A DNA stretch of 6,136 nucleotides from Candidatus Aminicenantes bacterium UBA876 (GTDB lineage Bacteria; Acidobacteriota; Aminicenantia; UBA2199), in contig DBFQ01000048.1 in the NCBI GenBank assembly GCA_002294665.1, positions 1-6,136 of the forward strand, in the 5' to 3' direction. The position numbers and the translations under genes were made by a program. Below the pieces are notes generated by a model. That model saw nothing but the letters and a program-made list of their open reading frames with translations. It did not search any database and had not been told where the DNA came from. Position 1 is the first letter of the stretch, and each line of letters opens with the position of its first letter. Below, piece after piece: positions 1 through 4,527 of the stretch.

Positions 1-1592
1 GAAACCGACTTCAGCCAGCGCCCCAGCTTGATAAACTGCGTGCCGTCCGAGACAAACACCTTGTTGTAGTTGATCAGGATATTCAAAAGGTCGATAATGC
101 CGTCGCCGTCGTAATCGCCCGGATGCCAGCCCTCGACTCCGGCCGTGGCGCCATCCTCCCAGATGCCGTCGTACACAAAGGTATCGCCCGATACCGCGGT
201 GATTGTGAAAGCGGCATCCGATTCGTCCGCCACCGTGGTTCCCTGCTCCTTGATCCGCACTGTATAACCGGTTGCTGCTTCAGCCATGCCCCCTATGTAT
301 TGCCCCACGGTCCAGGCATGACTGCCCGCGGAGGCGTCCACACCCGAAGCGATCACCCCGACCTGGGAGCCGTCCTTGAAAAGCGTGAGCTTCAACGTGT
401 CGCTTACTCCGTAGGCGTTCCAGGTGATATCCTTGTAATCCCCAACCGTCCAGTTCTCACCGCCATTGGGCGCAGTCAACATGACGCCGATCGGCCCGTC
501 GCCGGTCAACACGGCATCGATCCCCGAAGTGGTGCTGCCTGCGGTCACACTTACCGGGTCCGCGATCAGGAAGTCCGGTTTATTGTTGTTCCACTCGCTG
601 GCAAATGCCGGATCATAGCCGGAAACAAATTGAACCTTGTAGGTACCCGTCGGAAATCCGCTCGCAACGTAATTTCCGTTCGCATCCGTGTATGCGGATG
701 CAATGCAGTTTTGATCAAGATCAAAAATGTAAGCCGCAATGTCTTGAATGCCATTGGCTCCACTGTCCGTTACCCGGCCGGATATGATTCCGGCTTGAGT
801 CAACACGGCATCGATCCCCGGAGTGGTGCTTCCGGCGGTCACATTCACCAGGTCCGCGTTCTCAAAACCCGTTTTGTCGTTGTACCACTCGACCATAAAT
901 CCCGGCGCATTACACGTATCGAATTTAACTTTGTAGCTCCCCGACGGCAACTCTGCTACTGTGTAATCCCCATTGGCATCCGTCCAGGAGTAGCTGACAT
1001 AATCACTGGCAATGTCATTTGCAAACACATAGATGCCTGCGATGCCACTCCCCTCGCCGTCCGTTACCCGGCCGGCCATGAATCCGGCCGCGGCCAGTAC
1101 GGCATTGATCCCCGAAGTGGTGCCGCCGGCGAGTACACCAACCGGATCCGCGGTTTCAAAACTCTTTTTGTCGTTGAACCACTCGCTGACAAATCCAGGA
1201 TTGGAAGCTGAGGAAAATCGCACCCTATATGTCCCCGTGGGCACTCCATTAACCGCATAGTCTCCATTGGCGTCCGTCCATGAATTGTTGATTTGATTGC
1301 CTGAAAAGTCATGTACAATCACGCATATGTTATCAATTCCGTTTCCTCCACTATCCGTCACCCGGCCGGAAACAGTGCCGGTAGTCACCTCCGCGACCCT
1401 GGCTTTGGCATCATTCGCATCGTAACCATCCTTCGTTGTCGCCGGGGTCGATATTTTTTGCGCGGCAGAAAGGTAATGGATCCCTTTCTTATCCTGATCA
1501 ACTTGTGGACTACCCATGAGTGGGAGAACCCACAAGGTGGAAAACAGAATCAACCAGAAAACAATACATTTCGCGGGGATACTGGCTTTCAT
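1..1592 (-). CDS. Secreted modular protein with three CarboxypepD-reg-like repeats, Kre9/KNH-like domain and VCBS/FG-GAP-type repeat (partial, C-terminus outside window)
   Basis: The frame opens with ATG at 1592 and stays open for 530 codons to the left edge, so the C-terminus is missing. A GGAG ribosome site (1603-1600) lies 7 nt upstream. Residues 1-27 form a Sec signal peptide (K2, K8, hydrophobic 9-26). After a linker (about 30-71) come three beta-sandwich repeats of the carboxypeptidase regulatory-like type at 72-169, 170-267 and 268-365. Each begins with SGRVTD, carries DANGxY in the middle and SEW/VEWxN later. Residues 368-465 (APNGGENWTVG, ITW, AFTI) resemble the Kre9/KNH adhesion-like domain. 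From about 480 a repeat with an EF-hand-like loop starts at D493 (DYDGDGIIDLLN), followed by VFVSDGTQF, typical of VCBS/FG-GAP propeller repeats or, less likely, dockerin. This architecture suggests a large secreted or surface-attached binding protein. No catalytic domain is visible here, and its ligand is unknown. Confidence 0.9.
   Translation of the reverse strand, partial: MKASIPAKCIVFWLILFSTLWVLPLMGSPQVDQDKKGIHYLSAAQKISTPATTKDGYDANDAKARVAEVTTGTVSGRVTDSGGNGIDNICVIVHDFSGNQINNSWTDANGDYAVNGVPTGTYRVRFSSASNPGFVSEWFNDKKSFETADPVGVLAGGTTSGINAVLAAAGFMAGRVTDGEGSGIAGIYVFANDIASDYVSYSWTDANGDYTVAELPSGSYKVKFDTCNAPGFMVEWYNDKTGFENADLVNVTAGSTTPGIDAVLTQAGIISGRVTDSGANGIQDIAAYIFDLDQNCIASAYTDANGNYVASGFPTGTYKVQFVSGYDPAFASEWNNNKPDFLIADPVSVTAGSTTSGIDAVLTGDGPIGVMLTAPNGGENWTVGDYKDITWNAYGVSDTLKLTLFKDGSQVGVIASGVDASAGSHAWTVGQYIGGMAEAATGYTVRIKEQGTTVADESDAAFTITAVSGDTFVYDGIWEDGATAGVEGWHPGDYDGDGIIDLLNILINYNKVFVSDGTQFIKLGRWLKSV
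498..1379 (-). repeat. Three tandem 294-bp coding repeats (98-residue domains)
   Basis: The repeats start at 1379, 1085 and 791 on the minus strand, exactly 294 bp apart. The protein motifs SGRVTD, TDANGxY, TGxY(K/R)V and AGxTTxGI(D/N)AVL recur in register. DNA similarity is strongest at the repeat ends: the 3' block encoding GSTTSGIDAVL is nearly identical between units 2 and 3 and is also shared by unit 1. This points to domain duplication with later divergence of the central strands. Exact equality of length suggests recent or recombination-maintained expansion. Confidence 0.85.
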
Positions 1593-1599
1593 TTTGGAT

Positions 1600-1616
1600 C
1601 TCCGTTTAAAAAACGG
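1600..1616 (-). promoter_or_regulatory. Ribosome binding site partly inside a small hairpin
   Basis: On the minus strand CCGTTT (1616-1611) and AAACGG (1607-1602) form a perfect 6-bp inverted repeat around a three-base loop. The GGAG Shine-Dalgarno (1603-1600) shares its GG with the 3' arm, so folding would partly hide it. The stem is A/T-rich in its inner half, so any effect on translation is uncertain. Confidence 0.45.
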
Positions 1617-1718
1617 CAACGAAAAACACCTTGTAAACCCAAGACTGAGCCAGCGTATAGACCCGATGCAGCCTTGTACATCAGGCACGTGGGCATTGAA
1701 ACCAGATTCGACACATAT

Positions 1719-1747
1719 ATGATAATTGATCAACTTTTTTTTTACAA
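1719..1747 (-). promoter_or_regulatory. Candidate sigma70-type promoter of the modular secreted protein
   Basis: On the minus strand TTGTAA (1747-1742) and TATCAT (1724-1719) are separated by 17 bp, a spacer that includes a run of seven A. The predicted start near 1712 gives a leader of about 120 nt before the ATG at 1592. The -10 matches consensus at five of six positions and the -35 at four. The region is AT-rich, so chance matches are possible. Overlapping TATATG is an alternative -10. Confidence 0.4.
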
Positions 1748-1756
1748 CAAACCCTT

Positions 1757-1900
1757 GTCGACTGATTGATCGCCGAGACCGTCATCGAAAATGAACTCTT
1801 CCTTTTCCACCATGACGCGGATTTCAACCGCATGGCCGGCGCCATCCCGGAACTGCGGGTCTTTACCGGATTGTGCCTGACCCGGGACACGGGAAGTTGA
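1757..1900 (+). pseudogene. 3' remnant of a vapC PIN-domain toxin gene
   Basis: This stretch encodes the last ~46 residues of a VapC (LIAET through LTRDTGS and stop) in the same frame as codons 97-143 of the intact toxin at 2655-3086. From 1769 to the stop only three bases differ; two change residues (A105V, Q130R). It keeps the equivalents of D98, D116 and D118 but has no start, no D5 and no E43. An in-frame TGA stands directly after the D98 codon. Upstream of about 1757 the similarity stops abruptly at an AT-rich stretch with a nine-T run. No antitoxin gene precedes it. It cannot encode an active nuclease. Confidence 0.88.
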
Positions 1901-1988
1901 GAGAGTTGAGATAGTTGAGACAGGAACGGAAGTTTGCGGCGCGCTTTTCTTACTTGTTTTTCTTTCGACTTTCAACTTTCGACTCAGT
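1757..1988 (+). repeat. Left copy of a ~232-bp direct repeat (vapC tail plus downstream DNA)
   Basis: This segment aligns without gaps to 2943-3174 at a constant offset of 1186 bp. Counting by eye, 10 of 220 bases differ from 1769 to 1988; the first 12 bases are more diverged. It spans the toxin 3' end, a 9-bp tandem repeat (GTTGAGAGA-like, three units from 1896) and a C/T-rich tail with 7-bp GACTTTC-like tandem units. After GACTCAGT at 1981-1988 the copies diverge. Confidence 0.9.
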
Positions 1989-2019
1989 ATTGAAAGGTAT
2001 CGCCCTACTGGATATGAAA

Positions 2020-2047
2020 GTTGGAAAGTTGGAGAGAAGGTGACAGG
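2020..2047. repeat. Purine-rich inverted-repeat partner of 2254-2267 and 2363-2379
   Basis: Bases 2020-2036 (GTTGGAAAGTTGGAGAG) are the perfect 17-bp reverse complement of 2363-2379. The overlapping bases 2034-2047 (GAGAAGGTGACAGG) are the perfect 14-bp reverse complement of 2254-2267. One contiguous block is thus represented in two separate pieces on the other strand about 200-340 bp away. Confidence 0.8.
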
Positions 2048-2068
2048 AAGGCAGGAAATTGAGCCAGT

Positions 2069-2145
2069 CATCACCGCTCTGGAAAGTTCCTGCATCACCG
2101 TTCGGCGGGTAACTTCATCACCGGACTCCAGGTTCCCCATCACCG
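2069..2145. repeat. Four copies of octamer CATCACCG at 22-24 bp steps
   Basis: CATCACCG begins at 2069, 2093, 2116 and 2138, so the steps are 24, 23 and 22 bp. The intervening 14-16 bases differ, apart from GTTCC shared by the first and third spacers. On the minus strand the octamer reads CGGTGATG. The spacing is about two helical turns. It could be a protein-binding array, a worn tandem repeat, or a relic of a coding repeat. Confidence 0.75.
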
Positions 2146-2219
2146 CTTTTTTCTTCCTGGTTTTTCTTTAGACTTTCAACGTTCGACTCAGTTTCCCCCG
2201 TCGACACTAGCCTCTCGCC
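2144..2219 (+). repeat. Third, shorter copy of the vapC downstream tail module
   Basis: This segment aligns ungapped with 3126-3201 downstream of the intact vapC. Shared blocks include TTTTTCTTTAGACTTTC, TTCGACTCAGTTTCCCCC and GCCTCTC. It lacks any toxin sequence, so the tail module is dispersed independently of vapC. Confidence 0.75.
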
Positions 2220-2228
2220 CCTCGCCAA

Positions 2229-2248
2229 GGGCGACCAGCCGGTCGCCC
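2229..2248. repeat. REP-like palindrome
   Basis: GGGCGACC (2229-2236) and GGTCGCCC (2241-2248) form a perfect 8-bp, GC-rich stem with a 4-base loop. No T-run follows on either strand, so it is not a classical intrinsic terminator. GC-rich palindromes of this kind are often dispersed REP-type elements in bacterial intergenic DNA. Confidence 0.6.
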
Positions 2249-2399
2249 CTACACCTGTCACCTTCTCTTCACCTTTGTTTTCAATGACGTTTGCGTAACA
2301 AGCTAATGACATGAGCGGAGCGAATAAATGGCAAGCTTTTCCCAATGACAAAATTGCTTTCCCTCTCCAACTTTCCAACTCTACAACTGTTTCTATTCC

Positions 2400-2420
2400 A
2401 GGCGGGTTGCAAACCCGCCT
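2400..2420. repeat. Palindrome upstream of vapBC
   Basis: AGGCGGGTT (2400-2408) and AACCCGCCT (2412-2420) are perfect inverted repeats around a three-base GCA centre. It has no flanking T-run, so it is a REP-like or operator-like element rather than a terminator. The candidate -35 of vapBC lies in its centre, so a bound protein or cruciform here could affect transcription. Confidence 0.65.
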
Positions 2421-2453
2421 CGTACACATTATCATACACATATAGAGGTGTAC
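2407..2453 (+). promoter_or_regulatory. vapBC promoter and candidate autoregulatory operator
   Basis: TTGCAA (2407-2412) and TATCAT (2430-2435) are 17 bp apart, giving a start near 2442 and a very short leader. Around the -10 are direct repeats TACACAT at 2423 and 2435, a 12-bp step. GTACAC (2422-2427) is the inverted partner of GTGTAC (2448-2453). The right half-site abuts the vapB ATG and overlaps the GAGG ribosome site (2445-2448). VapB proteins typically bind such repeats with VapC to repress their own operon, so this is the expected operator. Its role here is inferred. Confidence 0.6.
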
Positions 2454-2454
2454 A

Positions 2455-2658
2455 ATGCGAACGAACGTGGTTCTGGACGATCAACTGGTGGATGAAGCCC
2501 TGCGCCTGGACTCGGGCATCCGCACCAAGCGGGAACTGATCGATACCGCCCTGCGTGAATTCATCCAGCGCCGGCGCATGAAAAGCCTGCGGGAGTTGCG
2601 GGGGAAAATCTGTTTTGCCGACGGCTATGATTACAAAGCCATGCGGAGCGGCGAATGA
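2455..2658 (+). CDS. vapB: VapB-type antitoxin, ribbon-helix-helix
   Basis: This 67-residue protein is the likely antitoxin of the toxin encoded directly downstream. Residues 2-10 (RTNVVLDDQ) form the DNA-contacting beta strand, followed by helices at about 10-17 and 24-38 (KRELIDTALREFIQ), the pattern of ribbon-helix-helix VapB antitoxins. The basic segment 38-49 and tail with DGYDYKAMRSGE would wrap the PIN-domain toxin and neutralise it. ATG at 2455 has GAGG at 2445-2448, a normal spacing. Its stop overlaps the vapC start in an ATGA junction, consistent with translational coupling. In this family the antitoxin, alone and with toxin, represses the operon; the repeats at 2422-2453 are the candidate target. 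Confidence 0.93.
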   Translation: MRTNVVLDDQLVDEALRLDSGIRTKRELIDTALREFIQRRRMKSLRELRGKICFADGYDYKAMRSGE

Positions 2659-3086
2659 TCCTGGCCGACACCTCGGTGCTCATCGGCTACTTGCGTGGCG
2701 ATAACAGCCCAGCGGCCGGGCTCTTCGACCACCTGCTTGAAGCGCAAATTCCCTGGGGGATTTGCCCAGTCGTGTATCAGGAAGTTCTCCAGGGCGCCCG
2801 CGACAGCAGGGAATTCAAGCGGCTCAAGGCTTATTTCGACACCCTTCCCCTTTACGAATTCAGGCACGGGCTGGAATCTTACGCCCGCGCGGCCCGGCTG
2901 AACCTGCGCTGCCGCAAAGCCGGCGTAACCGTGCGTAGCAGCATAGACCTCCTGATCGCCGAGACCGCCATCGAAAATGAACTCTTCCTTTTCCACCATG
3001 ACGCGGATTTCAACCGCATGGCCGGCGCCATTCCGGAACTGCAGGTCTTTACCGGATTGTGCCTGACCCGGGACACGGGAAGTTGA
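2655..3086 (+). CDS. vapC: VapC-type PIN-domain ribonuclease toxin
   Basis: This 143-residue protein is a full-length PIN-domain endoribonuclease. The family uses a cluster of acidic residues to bind Mg2+/Mn2+ and cut RNA, commonly tRNA or rRNA, when the antitoxin is degraded. The expected acids are present: D5 in LADTSVLIGYL, E43 in VYQEVLQGAR, D98 in SSIDLLIAE, and D116/D118 in HHDADF. All core motifs are intact, so activity is expected; its RNA target cannot be read from sequence. The ATG overlaps the vapB stop by 4 bp. The last 46 codons and the DNA after the stop are duplicated at 1757-1988. The stop codon sits inside a 9-bp tandem repeat, so the C-terminal LTRDTGS tail abuts repetitive DNA. 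Confidence 0.95.
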   Translation: MILADTSVLIGYLRGDNSPAAGLFDHLLEAQIPWGICPVVYQEVLQGARDSREFKRLKAYFDTLPLYEFRHGLESYARAARLNLRCRKAGVTVRSSIDLLIAETAIENELFLFHHDADFNRMAGAIPELQVFTGLCLTRDTGS

Positions 3087-3174
3087 GAGAGTTGAGATAG
3101 TTGAGGGAGTAACGGAAGTTTGCAGCGCGCTTTTCCTACTTGTTTTTCTTTAGACTTTCGACTTTCGACTCAGT
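2943..3174 (+). repeat. Right copy of the ~232-bp direct repeat (vapC tail plus downstream DNA)
   Basis: This is the partner of 1757-1988 at an offset of 1186 bp. It includes codons 97-143 of the intact toxin, the 9-bp GTTGAGAGA-like tandem repeat (from 3082) and the 7-bp GACTTTC-like units (3153-3166). Past 3174 it keeps similarity to the third copy (2144-2219) but not to the left copy. Confidence 0.9.
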
Positions 3175-3240
3175 TTCCCCCCTCGCCACCCGCCTCTCCC
3201 CGATTTCATTCAAAATTCCCCATTCAGAATTTTCGTGCGT

Positions 3241-3246
3241 TATAAT
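3241..3246 (+). promoter_or_regulatory. Consensus -10 box immediately upstream of the Ntn hydrolase start
   Basis: A perfect TATAAT ends 6 bases before the ATG at 3253. Transcription would then start at or within a base or two of the ATG, giving a leaderless mRNA. The bases between and upstream (CCCCTC, GTGCGT) contain no Shine-Dalgarno. No good -35 lies 16-18 bp upstream, and the TG of an extended -10 is two bases too far away. Confidence 0.5.
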
Positions 3247-3252
3247 CCCCTC

Positions 3253-4419
3253 ATGAAACGCGCATGGATCCTTGCAACCGTCCTGACCCTGGGTTTGACC
3301 TTCATCCTGCCCCGCCCGTCATCCGCCTGCACGGGCGCCGCAGTTTCCGCCAGGGGCAGTGCCTCGGGCCGGGCCATCCTGTGGAAAAACCGCGACACCG
3401 ACTACTTTTCCAACAAAGTGGTATACGTCACCGATCAGCCCTTTGCCTACATCGCCCTGGTCAACGCCCACGCCCCGGACGGTCGCCACGCCTTTGCCGG
3501 CCTCAACTCCGCCGGCTTCGGCATCATCAACACCGTGGCCTATAACCTGCCACTGGAAAAAGAAGAGATGCGGGACCTGGAGGGAATCGTCATGGCCGAC
3601 GCCCTGCGCAGCTGCCGCACGGTCATGGACTTTGCCGCCTACCTGGAAAAACGCCAGGGGCCGGACCTGGGCAGCCAGTCCACCTTCGGGGTCATGGACG
3701 CGGCGGGTCGCGCCTGGTTGTTCGAAGTGCACAACCACGGCTTCACCGTGCACGACGCGGACAAAGAGGAACGTGACTACCTGGTGGTCACCAACTTCGC
3801 CCGCTCCGGTCCGGAAAACAAGGGCGCCGGCTACCTTCGCTTTTCCCGGGCCACACAGCTCTTTGACACCTTCCCCAAGGGTCGGGTCGAGTTTGAAACC
3901 ATCCTCACGCATTTCACCCGCGACACCGGCCACGCCCTGCTAAACCACCCCGCCCCAAACACATGGAAACAGTCACCCGCGGATTCACCCAACTGGATCT
4001 ACGCCTCCGACTGCATCTGTCGGCCCTACACCTCGGCCGCCGTAGTCATGGTGGGCAAGAGCCCCAACGACCCGCAATCCGTGGCCACGATGTGGGTGAT
4101 TCCCGGCCAGCCCATGTGCGCCGCGGCCCTCCCCCTTTGGGTGGAAGCCGGAGAAGTCCCCGACGTTTTATGGAAAGGCAAAAACGCCCCCCTGTGGCAG
4201 CAATCTTTGGCACTGAAAAAGAAAGTCTTCCCCCTGGAAGGCGGCAACCGCCACGAGTACATGGACCTCTCCTTCCTGGACAACTCAGCGGGCACGGGCA
4301 TCCTCCCCTCCATCCTGGAGCGCGAAAAATCCATCCTCAAAGAAACGCACTCATTCCTCTCTCAGCCTTACACCCCCGCCGAACTCGCCGCCTTCCAACG
4401 CCACGCGGTTAACCCCTGA
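3253..4419 (+). CDS. Exported Ntn hydrolase of the choloylglycine hydrolase / acyl-CoA:6-APA acyltransferase (C45/C59-like) superfamily
   Basis: Numbered from ATG 3253 (388 residues), residues 1-25 are a Sec signal peptide (K2, R3, hydrophobic 4-19, PRPSSA). Cleavage after A25 would expose C26 as the N-terminal nucleophile, as in CTG at the start of mature bile salt hydrolases. Other family marks are KNRDTD (R47, D48), AGLNSAGFGIIN (N85), VVTN (N181) and YLRFSRA (R196/R199), plus the later CICRPYTSAAVVMVG and MWVIPGQP core strands. Such enzymes cut or transfer linear amide bonds. Substrates could include bile acid conjugates, acyl-homoserine lactones, penicillins or other acyl amides; none can be chosen here. 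I prefer ATG 3253 to GTG 3235 because it places the basic n-region at the start and follows a TATAAT box. There is no ribosome site at either. It is convergent with the next gene. Confidence 0.92.
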   Translation: MKRAWILATVLTLGLTFILPRPSSACTGAAVSARGSASGRAILWKNRDTDYFSNKVVYVTDQPFAYIALVNAHAPDGRHAFAGLNSAGFGIINTVAYNLPLEKEEMRDLEGIVMADALRSCRTVMDFAAYLEKRQGPDLGSQSTFGVMDAAGRAWLFEVHNHGFTVHDADKEERDYLVVTNFARSGPENKGAGYLRFSRATQLFDTFPKGRVEFETILTHFTRDTGHALLNHPAPNTWKQSPADSPNWIYASDCICRPYTSAAVVMVGKSPNDPQSVATMWVIPGQPMCAAALPLWVEAGEVPDVLWKGKNAPLWQQSLALKKKVFPLEGGNRHEYMDLSFLDNSAGTGILPSILEREKSILKETHSFLSQPYTPAELAAFQRHAVNP

Positions 4420-4527
4420 GCGGTTCCAGAAAACAAACGCAATCGCAAATATTGCTTCAAAATGAAATCAAGGATAATTGCCGTTTCGAACAATACAGAC
4501 GCGGATTCAGCGGATCTGCCTTGAGCC
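4420..4527. other. Convergent intergenic gap without a clear terminator
   Basis: The two hydrolase genes end tail to tail across 108 bases. GCAAT and ATTGC (near 4439-4455) could form a weak 5-bp stem, but no T-run follows. I see no strong intrinsic terminator for either gene. Confidence 0.5.

Larger units (their letters stand above)
1901..2454. other. Long intergenic region built of repeat fragments
   Basis: I see no credible gene in these 554 bases. Open frames here have no ribosome site and cut across the repeats. The region holds the non-coding tail of the left vapC duplication, four spaced copies of an octamer, a third copy of the tail module, two strong palindromes, and long-distance inverted repeats made of purine-rich AAGTTGGA-like strings. 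It ends in the vapBC promoter/operator. The patchwork suggests repeated recombination and decay rather than selection for protein. Confidence 0.75.

Noticed and set aside
101..121. Dockerin and cellulosome assignment from the DYDGDGIIDLLN loop
   Set aside because: Only one calcium loop is seen, and the following VFVSDGTQF segment fits VCBS/FG-GAP repeats better; the C-terminus is outside the window.
123..1211. A 362-codon open frame on the plus strand with repeated QHGIDPRSGA
   Set aside because: It is antisense to the three 98-residue repeats of the minus-strand secreted protein. Its repeats follow from that gene's DNA periodicity, it has no ribosome site, and the minus frame has a signal peptide and recognisable domains.
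1742..2143. A 133-codon minus-strand frame across the vapC remnant and octamer repeats
   Set aside because: It runs antisense through the toxin fragment and unrelated repeat DNA, has no ribosome site, and its content changes abruptly at the repeat borders.
2069..2145. CRISPR array suggested by regularly spaced repeats
   Set aside because: The repeat is only 8 bp and the spacers 14-16 bp, far below CRISPR dimensions; there are no cas genes.
1757..3174. Composite transposon or IS flanking vapBC
   Set aside because: The direct repeats contain toxin coding sequence and simple repeats, with no transposase, no terminal inverted repeats and no target-site duplication visible.
3082..3252. vapC and the Ntn hydrolase as one operon
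   Set aside because: They lie on the same strand, but 166 bp of repeat DNA separates them and the hydrolase has its own -10 box; functions are unrelated. Read-through cannot be excluded because no terminator is visible.
3319..3943. Open frames of ~200 codons on both strands inside the Ntn hydrolase gene
   Set aside because: They are GC-driven shadows of a gene with clear family motifs throughout; their translations are low in complexity and lack motifs.
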